Assembly (NCBI RefSeq): GCF_010993705.1
Contig: NZ_WOFO01000008.1
Span: 9,835-48,014, forward strand
Source: Cyclobacterium sp. SYSU L10401
Lineage (GTDB): Bacteria; Bacteroidota; Bacteroidia; Cytophagales; Cyclobacteriaceae
DNA: 38,180 bases
Direction of reading: 5' to 3'
The notes below the pieces were generated by a model. It ran no database searches. It had not been told where the DNA came from and was given only the letters and a program-made list of their open reading frames with translations. Shown here one piece after another: positions 18,440 to 26,227 of this stretch (within the stretch, counting starts at the first letter, position 1; each line of letters starts with the position of its first letter). The translations under genes were made by a program, and so were the position numbers.

Positions 18440-19560
18440 AGGTATTATTCGTAGCAAATATCCATAAACATTTTAAGGCTTTTCATATACCTTATATTCA
18501 ATATTTGAAGGGCTTAGGATGTGAGGTTCATGTAGCGGCCAATGATCCTGAAACCATTATTTCCGAAGCGGATAAGCAGTATAATTTACTAATCCACAGA
18601 AACCCTTTCTCCTTAAATAATTTAAAGGCAATTAAGGAGCTTAAAAAAATTATTGCCAAAGAGAATTATGGACTTATTCATTGCCATACTGCCATGGGGT
18701 CAGTGGTCGCTAGGTTGGCTGCTTTTAAGTTTAGAAAAAATGGAAATCTTAAAGTTCTTTATACCGTGCATGGATTCCATTTTTATAAAGGTGCGCCTAA
18801 AATTTATTGGTTAATATATTACTCAATAGAAAAGTACCTTTCGAAAAATACAGATGCAATCATAACCATTAATGATGAAGATTTTAATTTGGCCAAAGAA
18901 AAGAAATTCAAAGCAAAAGATATTTTTAAAATACCCGGAATGGGAATAAACCCAGAAAAATTCAAAGGAATATCATTAGAAGATAAAGAGATAATAAGAA
19001 TAAAAAATGGCTATAAAAAAGATACTTTTATTTTGATATATGTAGCTGAATTTATCGAAAGGAAGGACCATGAATTTATCTTAGAAATTTTACCCTTGAT
19101 TAAAAATGAGATTAATGATTTTAAGTTTATTTTTGCCGGAAGAGGGAAACTAAAGGTTTCTATGGAGAAGTATGTGAACAAGATTGGAGTTTCTAATTAT
19201 GTTGATTTTCTTGGTTTTAGAAAAGATATAGGGGAATTAATAGTAATGTCTGATGTTGGTGTTTCAGTTAGTAAGCAAGAAGGATTACCAATGAATATTG
19301 TAGAAGAAATGTATGCTGGAAAACCTGTTATTGCTACAAAAATAAGAGGACATATTGATTTAATTGAGGATGGGAAAACAGGATTCTTATTTCCGCAGGG
19401 TGATCGTTTTGGTTTTATTAATAAAATCATTACAATCTATAAAGACAAAAAACTTCAAGAATTGATGTCAATAAATGCAAAAAATAGAGCCCAATTATAT
19501 GAATTGCCAAATTGTATTCAAGATATGGGGAAGATTTATAGTAAATTTTTAGATAGTTAG
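18436..19560 (+). CDS. GT4 glycosyltransferase (EpsD/CapM-like)
   Basis: A 374-residue GT-B enzyme. YTVHGFHFYKGAPKIYWLIY and IPGMGINPEKF are characteristic of the EpsD/CapM-like branch of GT4, whose members often add the second sugar after the initiating transferase. The donor site is KQEGLPMNIVEEMYAGKP. It starts in an ATGA overlap with the pyruvyltransferase gene, and the initiating transferase follows 6 bp after its stop, which fits an early step in repeat-unit assembly. Confidence 0.9.
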   Translation: MKVLFVANIHKHFKAFHIPYIQYLKGLGCEVHVAANDPETIISEADKQYNLLIHRNPFSLNNLKAIKELKKIIAKENYGLIHCHTAMGSVVARLAAFKFRKNGNLKVLYTVHGFHFYKGAPKIYWLIYYSIEKYLSKNTDAIITINDEDFNLAKEKKFKAKDIFKIPGMGINPEKFKGISLEDKEIIRIKNGYKKDTFILIYVAEFIERKDHEFILEILPLIKNEINDFKFIFAGRGKLKVSMEKYVNKIGVSNYVDFLGFRKDIGELIVMSDVGVSVSKQEGLPMNIVEEMYAGKPVIATKIRGHIDLIEDGKTGFLFPQGDRFGFINKIITIYKDKKLQELMSINAKNRAQLYELPNCIQDMGKIYSKFLDS

Positions 19561-19566
19561 TTTTAA

Positions 19567-20175
19567 ATGTACATCCAATTTATCAAAAAAACTATTGATT
19601 TTTTTGTGGCTGGCATTATGCTTATTATGGTTTTGCCTTTTTTATTGATTATCGCTATCCTTCTTTTTTTGTTCCATGGTACTGTTTTCTTTGTTCATGA
19701 AAGGCCGGGAAAAGGAGAAAAAGTTTTCAAGCTGATCAAATTCAAAACTATGAATGACAAACGGGATACTCAGGGTAAATTATTGCCTGATGCCCAGCGT
19801 TTGACCAAAATTGGGAAGATTGTCAGAAGTACATCATTCGATGAACTCCCCCAACTCTGGAATGTTTTAAAAGGAGACATGAGCCTCATCGGTCCCAGAC
19901 CGCTGCTGGTGCAGTATTTACCCCTTTACAGTGAAAAGCAAAGAAAGCGGCATCAGGTCAGGCCGGGCATCACCGGATGGGCGCAGGTAAATGGCCGCAA
20001 TACCATCTCCTGGAAACAGAAGTTTGAATATGATGTCTGGTACGTGGAAAACCTTTCTCTTGCCCTGGACATGAAAATCCTCTGGCTCACCATTGTCAAA
20101 GTATTCAAAAGAGAAGGCATTTCTGCCGAAGGCCAGGCGACGGTGGAGCCGTTTAGGGGAAACGATTTTGAGTAG
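19567..20175 (+). CDS. Initiating sugar phosphate transferase (PglC-like, short type)
   Basis: A 202-residue membrane-bound transferase that would load the first sugar phosphate onto undecaprenyl phosphate. One hydrophobic hairpin lies at about 10-38. The catalytic part then follows: ERPGKGEKVFKLIKFKTM, STSFDELPQLWNVLKGDM, SLIGPRPLLVQYLPLYS and RPGITGWAQVNGRN. Its short length matches monotopic PglC-type enzymes, not long WbaP/WcaJ types, and fits the PglD- and PglE-like genes further right. Base composition changes inside the gene: the first 200 bp are AT-rich, the rest GC-richer. This suggests recombination through the gene. Confidence 0.93.
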   Translation: MYIQFIKKTIDFFVAGIMLIMVLPFLLIIAILLFLFHGTVFFVHERPGKGEKVFKLIKFKTMNDKRDTQGKLLPDAQRLTKIGKIVRSTSFDELPQLWNVLKGDMSLIGPRPLLVQYLPLYSEKQRKRHQVRPGITGWAQVNGRNTISWKQKFEYDVWYVENLSLALDMKILWLTIVKVFKREGISAEGQATVEPFRGNDFE

Positions 20176-20669
20176 GCAGTGGTCCAGTAGGCAGTTGGGC
20201 AGTTGGCACTGGGGTATCGTGAGCTGATTTTTGGATGGGGAGGTTTGTTGGTTGTTGTTGTCGGGTTTGTGGTAAGTAAAAAGAGTTGGCAGTATTCGTC
20301 AGTAGGTAGTGGTGCAGTTGGCAGTAGGGCAGTTTACAGACACGGATTAGTAAAAACAAACCCAGAAACCCTATCGAAACCTCGCCTGCCAACTGCCACC
20401 TGCCAACTAAATTCGGTACCTCGTCTGCCACCTGCCAACTGCCACCTGCCAACTAAATTCGGTACCTCGTCTGCCACCTGCAAACTGCCACCTGCCAACT
20501 ACCACAATTACCGGTCTTAATGTATGTTTTCACAAAGCAGGCAGTAACGAAATAGAACAAACGCACCCAACTGCCACCTGCGAACTGCCACCTGCCAACT
20601 ATCTCCTACAAATTAAGAAGAAACATAAGTTTTTAATATCTTAACAACTTAAATAAAAAAACAGCAACT
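20176..20669. repeat. Intergenic cluster of TGCCAACTGCCACC-type short repeats
   Basis: No gene is visible. The left part holds GGCAGTTGG-type words and the right part many copies of their complement, TGCCAACT and CTGCCACCTGC, so the stretch could fold back on itself. A 46-bp unit starting AAATTCGGTACCTCGT is directly repeated at 20409 and 20455. The last 60 bp before the acyl carrier protein gene are AT-rich and probably contain its promoter. Confidence 0.8.
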
Positions 20670-20897
20670 ATGGAAAAGAAATTCTTGGCCTTGATCAAAG
20701 AGGCATTGGAGATGGAAGATCGGGAGCCACAGCTTTCTGATCAGTTTAAAGAATACGACGAATGGGATTCCTTATCACGCCTGACGCTGATCGCAGAGCT
20801 GGACGACCAGTTTGACGTGACCATTGCCTCAGAGGAAATAGAGGCCATGGATACGCTTCAGGAGCTTCTCGATAAAATCAAAGCCAACCAGTCCTAA
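20670..20897 (+). CDS. Acyl carrier protein (dedicated, not housekeeping)
   Basis: A 75-residue acidic helical protein with the phosphopantetheine site W-DSLSRL. Ser34 would carry the prosthetic group added by the AcpS-like enzyme encoded at 25720. Sequence around the site (YDEWDSLSRLTLIAELDDQF) is of the divergent carrier type seen in polysaccharide and secondary-metabolite loci, not the highly conserved AcpP. Its stop overlaps the ATG of the ketosynthase gene by one base. Confidence 0.93.
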   Translation: MEKKFLALIKEALEMEDREPQLSDQFKEYDEWDSLSRLTLIAELDDQFDVTIASEEIEAMDTLQELLDKIKANQS

Positions 20898-21958
20898 TGG
20901 CTTTATTGCAGTTTGATAAGGTTGGCATTTTGGGAATGGCAGCGGCAGTACCGGAACAAAGAGTGGTGACCCGTGACTATACCACTTATTTCCCTCCTCA
21001 GGATGTGGCGGAAATTGCGGATAAAACGGGCATAGAAGAAAGGCGCTTTACTCCGGAAGGCATCTGCGCTTCCGACCTGGTGCAGGCGGCAGCAGAAAAA
21101 CTGATTGCTGACATGAAAGTGGACAAGGAAGAAATCGACCTCCTGGTATTCGTTTCCCAAACGCCGGATTACCGCATGCCGGCCACCGCCGTATTAATTC
21201 AAAACCGCCTGGGACTTTCCAAACAGACCATGGCTTTTGATCTGAATTTGGGTTGCTCGGCCTTCGTTTATGCACTATCAGTTGTGTTTTCATTGGTACA
21301 AAGCGGCCAGGTTAGAAAGGCTTTATTATTAGACGGGGAAACCCGGTCCAGGGTGTATCATCCCAAGGACCGCCGGGTGGCTTTTTTATTTGGGGATGGG
21401 GGAGTGGCTGCTCTGATTGGAAATGATGCCCGCTTTGGTAAATCCTTTTTTTCCCTGAATTCAGATGGCAGTCGGGAGGACCTGATCAAAATCAAAGCCG
21501 GTGGTTACCGCTTCCCCAGTTCGGCCGAGACGGTAAAGGAAAAGGTGGTAGACGATCACGGGAATATATCTACGGACGAACACGGCACCATGAATGGGCC
21601 GGATGTTTTTAATTTCGTGATCCAGGAAATTCCTTCGGATATCCGAAAGGTGTTGGAAGCAGCAGAAATAGAAAAAGACAGTGTGGATTACTTTGTATTC
21701 CACCAGGCCAATGCCTTTATGAATGGGTACCTGGGTAAAAAGCTCAAACTACCGAAAGAAAAAGTCCCCAGCTGCATCCGTGACTTTGGAAATACTTCTT
21801 CCGTTTCCATTCCGCTCACCATAGTTACCCAGTTAAAAGAAGAACTGAGAGCCCCTAAAAAGCTTCTCCTTTGCGGCTTTGGCGTAGGCATGTCCTGGGC
21901 CACGGCCGTGATGGATTTTAGGGAATGTCATATTAGCGAATTAGTGGAAGTAGGATAG
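20897..21958 (+). CDS. 3-oxoacyl-ACP synthase III (KAS III, FabH-like)
   Basis: A 353-residue thiolase-fold condensing enzyme. The catalytic triad is visible: Cys120 in DLNLGCSAFVYAL, His269 in FVFHQANAFM and Asn299 in FGNTSSVSIPL. It would condense acetyl-CoA (or another acyl-CoA) with malonyl on the adjacent carrier protein, giving a short 3-oxoacyl-ACP. The SDR gene at 24282 is the natural partner for reduction. The pair is translationally coupled (TAATG). A palindromic repeat begins exactly at its stop codon. Confidence 0.92.
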   Translation: MALLQFDKVGILGMAAAVPEQRVVTRDYTTYFPPQDVAEIADKTGIEERRFTPEGICASDLVQAAAEKLIADMKVDKEEIDLLVFVSQTPDYRMPATAVLIQNRLGLSKQTMAFDLNLGCSAFVYALSVVFSLVQSGQVRKALLLDGETRSRVYHPKDRRVAFLFGDGGVAALIGNDARFGKSFFSLNSDGSREDLIKIKAGGYRFPSSAETVKEKVVDDHGNISTDEHGTMNGPDVFNFVIQEIPSDIRKVLEAAEIEKDSVDYFVFHQANAFMNGYLGKKLKLPKEKVPSCIRDFGNTSSVSIPLTIVTQLKEELRAPKKLLLCGFGVGMSWATAVMDFRECHISELVEVG

Positions 21959-22265
21959 AACGCAGATGGCACGGATGGAGCGGATAATCGCTGATTTTTT
22001 TGAAATATCATTATCTGTGAAAATCAGTTTGATCCGCCTAATCTGCGTTCCATAAAAAATTGAACGCTGATGAAACGGATTTGGCTGATCTCAGCTGATA
22101 ATTTTGAAAAATATTTTATCTGTGGAAATCAGTTTGATCCGCTTAATCTGCGTTCCATAAAAAGATTGGACGCTGATGACACGGGTTTGGCTGATTCTCG
22201 CTGATTATTTTCAGGAATAATTTTATATGTAAAAATCAGATTGATCCGCCTAATCTGCGTTCCAT
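21958..22265. repeat. Three copies of a ~97-bp imperfect palindromic repeat (left block)
   Basis: Units lie at about 21958-22053, 22062-22158 and 22168-22265. Each begins (G)AACGC(A/T)GATG-CACGG, has a T-rich middle, and ends ATCAG-TTGATCCGCC(T)AATCTGCGTTCCAT. The two ends are imperfect inverted complements, so each unit can form a long hairpin. Units are joined by ATAAAAA(A/G)ATT. The first unit starts on the last base of the ketosynthase stop codon; the third ends 13 bp before the GxxExxY gene. Confidence 0.9.
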
Positions 22266-22278
22266 TTACTTTGGTATT

Positions 22279-22668
22279 ATGGAAAATCTTTTGCATCAGG
22301 ATATTACCGAGGCCATTATTAGGGTTTTTTACAAGGTATACAATACTCTTGGTCACGGGTTTTTGGAAAGGGTATATGAAAATGCTATGTATTACGAGTT
22401 AGCTAGTGGGGGGTATGCTGTGGAAAGACAAAGAAGGATAAAGGTTTTCTATGAAAACATTCAGGTCGGAGATTACTTCGCCGACCTTATTGTCGATGAC
22501 AAGGTAATTGTCGAGATAAAAGCAGCAGAAGGTCTCAGAGAAGAACACGAATGCCAATTGATAAATTATTTAAAAGCTACGGAAATCGAAGTTGGGTTAC
22601 TGCTCAATTTCGGCAAAAAACCTCAATTTAAAAGAAAGATATTTACAAATAGGATTGAACACAGATGA
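22279..22668 (+). CDS. GxxExxY protein (PD-(D/E)XK nuclease-like)
   Basis: A 129-residue protein of the GxxExxY family. The name motif is at Gly27-Glu30-Tyr33 (GHGFLERVY), preceded by ITEAIIRVFYKVYNTLG. A nuclease-like core follows: DYFADLIVDDKVIVEIKA, with the Asp and Glu-x-Lys spacing of PD-(D/E)XK folds. The cellular role of the family is not known to me. It sits between two blocks of ~97-bp palindromes, and its last four codons and stop are made by the first palindrome of the right block. This context suggests a link between the protein and the repeats. Confidence 0.88.
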   Translation: MENLLHQDITEAIIRVFYKVYNTLGHGFLERVYENAMYYELASGGYAVERQRRIKVFYENIQVGDYFADLIVDDKVIVEIKAAEGLREEHECQLINYLKATEIEVGLLLNFGKKPQFKRKIFTNRIEHR

Positions 22669-22977
22669 CACGGATTGAGCAGATATTCGCTAATGTTTTA
22701 CTAATATAATTTTATCCGTGTGAATCAGTTGGATCCGTTTAATCTGCGTTCCATTGATAGAACGCCGGAAAGATTGGACGCTGATGACACGGATTTAGCG
22801 GATAATCGCTGATGTTTTTTTTAAATAATTTTATCTGTGTTAATCAGTTTAATCCGCCCAATCCGCGTTCCATAAAAAATTGAACACTGATGACGCTGAT
22901 TTAGCAGATTTCCGCTGATTTTTTTTTAGGTAATTTATACGTGTTAATCAGCTTGATCCGCCCAATCTGCGTTCCAT
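22657..22977. repeat. Three copies of the ~97-bp palindromic repeat (middle block)
   Basis: Units lie at about 22657-22754, 22776-22873 and 22882-22977. The first overlaps the end of the GxxExxY gene. The last two, with their ATAAAAAATTG linker, recur almost unchanged in the block at 24062-24264. From 22978 to 23041 there is AT-rich DNA before the next gene, with no recognisable feature. Confidence 0.9.
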
Positions 22978-23041
22978 CAATCCCAGTCTATTTTGATGTT
23001 TAATGATATTTGATTTATTTTGATCGTTATTGCGCAGAGAG

Positions 23042-23380
23042 ATGAAAAAACCTAAAGAAATTACCATTCACAACATAAAGGCAAACCAATACAGAGAAGT
23101 ATTCTCTGATGGTGCTAGTCTGGGAATTACTCCAACAGGATATTTTTATCTCAATTTTTTTTCTCAAAGAAATGCGATTCCGAAAGGAATGGTTTTTGAA
23201 TTATCTGATAAAGGGCATTTGGGTGAACTTAAATCACTAACATCTGATTCCAAAGATGGAATTGTAAGGCAGCATGAAATTGGCATTTATTTGGACCTAA
23301 AGACTTGTAAAAATCTGAGAGATTTATTGGATAATAAAATAAATGAATTTGAAGATTTAAATAAAAAGGGAAAGAAATAA
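23042..23380 (+). CDS. Small protein of unknown function
   Basis: A 112-residue soluble protein beginning MKKPKEITIHNIKANQYREV (ATG 23042 preferred over TTG 23030). It contains VFSDGASLGITPTGYFYLNFF and a C-terminal HEIGIYLDLKTCKNLRDLL. I have seen similar small proteins in mobile regions but cannot name a function. It overlaps the next ORF by one base, so the two were probably a natural pair before the second was rearranged. It lies inside the segment flanked by duplicated palindromes. Confidence 0.7.
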   Translation: MKKPKEITIHNIKANQYREVFSDGASLGITPTGYFYLNFFSQRNAIPKGMVFELSDKGHLGELKSLTSDSKDGIVRQHEIGIYLDLKTCKNLRDLLDNKINEFEDLNKKGKK

Positions 23381-23610
23381 TGGATTTGACTCTAAATGCT
23401 TATTCGAAAGTAGATTTTAAAAATTACGTTGCTAAAAGCGTAATTCCATTCTCATATTCCTTTCAAAAATTTATTTACTTAGGCAAACATACAGGGCTAG
23501 AAGAGGATGAAAATGAGTTGACGCTGCATGCCATGCGGCTATCCGAATCTTCGTTAAAGGAAGATTGGGAAAATGAAGATGATACCCATTGGGATAGTTT
23601 TTTGGAATAA
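23380..23610 (+). CDS. Chimeric antitoxin-like protein (novel N-terminus, MazE-type tail)
   Basis: A 76-residue ORF in two parts. Residues from about 50 to the end (HAMRLSESSLKEDWENEDD then THWDSFLE) almost match the tail of the antitoxin at 28878-29129. Residues 1-48 (MDLTLNAYSKVDFKNYVAKS and beyond) bear no resemblance to that antitoxin's DUF2281-like N-terminus and instead look like the start of a partner for the gene at 23042. The stop is followed directly by the toxin ATG. The DNA-binding part may therefore be lost, while the toxin-neutralising tail is kept. It is read as a fusion made by deletion. Confidence 0.65.
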   Translation: MDLTLNAYSKVDFKNYVAKSVIPFSYSFQKFIYLGKHTGLEEDENELTLHAMRLSESSLKEDWENEDDTHWDSFLE

Positions 23611-23946
23611 ATGGTTTTAAGGCAAGGCGATATTGTAATTGTGCCCTTCCCTTATTCAAATGGGTATCTATCAAAAAACAGACCTGCAGTAATTATTTCA
23701 TCAGGAAGAGTAAATCAAACCATGGATGTTATTTTGGCTCAAATCAGTTCGACATCCAGAAGTGATGATTTTAGTTTTGTTATTGATGAAAATATGCTGA
23801 CTGTTTCGTTGAGAAAAGATAGCCAGGTCAGGGTTCATAAGATTTTTGTGATTGAAAAAAGGCTGATTAAAAAAGTGATTTCCCAGCTCAAAAAGCCCGC
23901 AAAAAAAGAACTATTAACCAAAGTAAAGGAGCTTTTTGACAATTAG
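23611..23946 (+). CDS. MazF/PemK-type toxin, copy 1
   Basis: A 111-residue endoribonuclease toxin of the MazF/PemK family. RQGDIVIVPFPYSNG, KNRPAVIIS, LAQISSTSR and SQVRVHKIFVI follow the usual barrel order. It should cleave mRNA when free of antitoxin. It is a diverged paralogue of the toxin at 29130-29465. The start is adjacent to the stop of the chimeric antitoxin, with no spacer. No damage to the frame is seen, so the toxin may be intact, which argues that the chimeric partner still neutralises it. Confidence 0.88.
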   Translation: MVLRQGDIVIVPFPYSNGYLSKNRPAVIISSGRVNQTMDVILAQISSTSRSDDFSFVIDENMLTVSLRKDSQVRVHKIFVIEKRLIKKVISQLKKPAKKELLTKVKELFDN

Positions 23947-23964
23947 GAAGGGTTGTTTTTTAAA

Positions 23965-24264
23965 CCTAACCTATCGGGCAAAATTCCGATGATCCATTGT
24001 TTTTAAGTAAAAATCCGTGTAGATCCGATAAACCTGCCTAATCCGCGTTCCATAAAAAATTAGACAGAGATAACGTTGATAGCGATGATACTCACTGATC
24101 TTTTGTTTTCAAGAAAGTAGTCCGTGTAGATCCGTTTAATCCGCCCAATCCGCGTTCCATAAAAAATTGAACACTGATGACGCTGATTTAGCAGATTTCC
24201 GCTGATTTTTTTTTAGGTAATTTTTCCGTGTTAATCAGCTTGATCCGCCCAATCTGCGTTCCAT
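23965..24264. repeat. Palindromic repeat block (right), one partial and two full units
   Basis: A truncated unit ends at 24053, followed by a diverged full unit at about 24062-24160 and a full unit at 24169-24264. The last differs at only a few bases from the unit at 22882-22977, and the linker plus the end of the previous unit also match. It occupies nearly all the space between the toxin and the SDR gene. No gene is seen. Confidence 0.88.
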
Positions 24265-24281
24265 TATAATAATCCGAATAA

Positions 24282-25055
24282 ATGATAAACTCCAATAATC
24301 CTTTTTCTTTAATAGGCAAAACCATCCTCATTACAGGAGCCTCTTCTGGAATTGGTCAGGGGATTGCCATTGCCTGTTCTCGGCAGGGGGCAAAAGTTTT
24401 ACTTTTGGGACGGGATTTGAAACGACTGAACGACACACTTGCTCGCTGCGAAAACGGAAAGGATCATGCAGGTTTAAGTCTCGATTTCCAGGATACTGAC
24501 GGTTGGACGGACGAATTTACTTCCTTCGCAAAAGAAAATGCCCCGATCCATGGCTTTGTTCATGCCGCTGGCATTTCCCCTACAGTGCCGTTTAAAATTA
24601 TAAAAGCCGAGCAGATTCAGGAGACCTTTCAGTTAAATGTGTTTTCAGCCATAGAAATCCTTCAAATCATCAGCAAGGTGGGAATCAAATCCCCGGAAGG
24701 CATGAGCATGGTGATGATTTCTTCTGTGATGAGCGAAGTAGGGCAGAAAGGCAAATCCTTATATGCCATGACCAAAGCAGCTTTGGTGGCATTGGTAAAA
24801 AGCCTTGCCCTGGAATATGCCGATAAAAACATACGCTTCAATGCCATTTCCCCTTCAGTGGTCAACACGCCCCTCTCCGGAAAGTCCGAATACAGAAAAG
24901 ATCCTGCCGCCATGAAACAGGTGGAGGATATGCACCCGCTGGGCCTCGGGGAAGTAGAAGATGTAGCTCATGCGGCAATCTATTTACTGGCAGATGCTTC
25001 CAGGTGGGTCACCGGAACCAATATGGTGGTAGATGGCGGATACCTGAGCTCCTAA
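24282..25055 (+). CDS. Short-chain dehydrogenase/reductase (FabG-like)
   Basis: A 257-residue classical SDR. The cofactor loop TGASSGIG is at 18-25, HAAGIS stands for the NAG motif, and the catalytic YAMTK has Tyr161 and Lys165 with upstream SSVMS. The end ([16 protein letters not shown]) is typical of FabG and related enzymes. With the carrier protein and KAS III, it should reduce a 3-oxoacyl-ACP to the 3-hydroxyacyl form. It is separated from them by the repeat/toxin island but continues without gap into the acyltransferase and AcpS genes. Confidence 0.9.
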   Translation: MINSNNPFSLIGKTILITGASSGIGQGIAIACSRQGAKVLLLGRDLKRLNDTLARCENGKDHAGLSLDFQDTDGWTDEFTSFAKENAPIHGFVHAAGISPTVPFKIIKAEQIQETFQLNVFSAIEILQIISKVGIKSPEGMSMVMISSVMSEVGQKGKSLYAMTKAALVALVKSLALEYADKNIRFNAISPSVVNTPLSGKSEYRKDPAAMKQVEDMHPLGLGEVEDVAHAAIYLLADASRWVTGTNMVVDGGYLSS

Positions 25056-25069
25056 ACCTTACCCTTTTT

Positions 25070-25723
25070 ATGTCTAATATCAAGCAAATCATTATCGTCG
25101 GCGCTGGTGGCCATGCCGCGGAATTGGATGATTACCTTCACTATGCCAACCAAAAGGCTACCGAATGGAAAATTAAAGGTTTTCTGGACGACGATGCATC
25201 CAGTTATGCCCATTATTCCTTTTCTGCACCCTATTTGGGAACCATAGCAGAGCACCAGGTTGATCCGGGCAGTGAATACCTGATAGGCATTGCCCAAATT
25301 AGTTTCCGGAGAAAAATCGTCGAGGACCTGCAAAAAAAAGGAGGAATTTTCAGTTCTTTTATCCATCCCGAAGCATTCATTTCCAGAAGCAGCGAGATTG
25401 GGCAAGGGGTGGTCATTGCACCCAACGTTAACCTGGGGCCAAATACCAAAATAGGCGCTTTCACGGTGCTAAACAGCCGCTGCAGCATTGGCCACGATTC
25501 CAGTATAGGAGCTTTCAATTTTTTCAGTCCCAATGTCTGTCTGTCCGGATTTTCTGAAGTGGGAAATGATAACCTTTTTGGAATCAATGCGGCCACTATC
25601 CCCGGAATAAAAGTAGGGACCGGAAATAAAATCATGGCTGGAATGACCCTCGACAAAAATGTGAAAGACCAGGAGGTAGTGTTTTACAGGTATAAAGAAA
25701 AAGTGATTGCCGTTAACAAATGA
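25070..25723 (+). CDS. NeuD/PglD-type sugar O/N-acyltransferase (left-handed beta helix)
   Basis: A 217-residue acyltransferase. The Rossmann-like N-terminus reads IKQIIIVGAGGHAAELDDYL, and the hexapeptide-repeat helix covers about residues 95-200 (IGQGVVIAPNVNLGPNTKIG and following). ATG 25070 is chosen: an in-frame ATG at 25004 would make the gene start inside the SDR gene and add 22 unrelated residues. In this setting it may accept a 3-hydroxyacyl group from the carrier protein instead of acetyl-CoA, and transfer it to an amino sugar. That acyl donor is inference. Confidence 0.87.
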   Translation: MSNIKQIIIVGAGGHAAELDDYLHYANQKATEWKIKGFLDDDASSYAHYSFSAPYLGTIAEHQVDPGSEYLIGIAQISFRRKIVEDLQKKGGIFSSFIHPEAFISRSSEIGQGVVIAPNVNLGPNTKIGAFTVLNSRCSIGHDSSIGAFNFFSPNVCLSGFSEVGNDNLFGINAATIPGIKVGTGNKIMAGMTLDKNVKDQEVVFYRYKEKVIAVNK

Positions 25724-26082
25724 GCCAATACATTGGGGTAGATCTGGAAGAAATCAAACGGTTTAGAAGATTGTGGATGCATAAAAAGCACCTGCTTCAC
25801 TGGTTTTACCTTCCTGCCGAATTGAAGAAAATAGAAGAAGCACCCAAACCTCCCGAAAAGATGGCTGGAATCTGGTGTGCCAAGGAGGCCGTTATCAAAG
25901 CGTTTGCCCCCCTGATTTCCCTAAGAAACCTGGAAGTTGACCTGAGCCAGGGTCATCATGCAATTCCCGAAGCAAGGATACTTCATCCCGTGGCAGAAAA
26001 GCTAGACCTATCCCTGACCGTCAGTATTTCCCATACCCGAGAACATGTCATCGCCAACGCCCTGCTTACCATTAATGACTAA
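25720..26082 (+). CDS. acpS: Holo-ACP synthase (4'-phosphopantetheinyl transferase, AcpS type)
   Basis: A 120-residue protein of AcpS length. It has the Mg-binding motifs YIGVDLEEI (Asp8) and WCAKEAVIKAF (Lys55-Glu56), and the C-terminal VSISHTREHVIANALL. It converts apo-carrier protein to the holo form using CoA. Start and previous stop overlap as ATGA. It may be the housekeeping enzyme captured here, or a dedicated one for the carrier protein at 20670; sequence does not decide. Confidence 0.9.
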   Translation: MSQYIGVDLEEIKRFRRLWMHKKHLLHWFYLPAELKKIEEAPKPPEKMAGIWCAKEAVIKAFAPLISLRNLEVDLSQGHHAIPEARILHPVAEKLDLSLTVSISHTREHVIANALLTIND

Positions 26083-26227
26083 TCACATCATCAAACCATC
26101 TCATCATCGTACTAAAACAAACAGCCGAACGATTTCCCATCAGTTAACCAATTAACCAGTTAAACAATTAAACCCTTCAATACCATCATCAAATAATCAA
26201 ATCATCCTATCACCCCATCAATAACGC
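26083..26227. other. AT-rich spacer with short TTAACCAATT and CATCATC repeats
   Basis: Low-complexity words (CATCATC, TTAACCAATTAACCAGTTAA) fill the gap between acpS and the YdcF-like gene. The same TTAACCAATTAACCA word recurs near 28520. No gene or clear terminator is seen. Confidence 0.6.

Noticed and set aside
20153-20520. ORFs of about 100 codons on both strands
   Set aside because: Low-complexity translation of TGCCAACTGCC repeats.
21958-24264. CRISPR array
   Set aside because: Units are ~97-bp palindromes joined by short constant linkers, with no ~30-bp repeat/unique-spacer pattern and no cas genes.
25004-25069. Longer N-terminus for the NeuD-type acyltransferase
   Set aside because: It lies within the SDR coding region in another frame; family sequence starts after ATG 25070.
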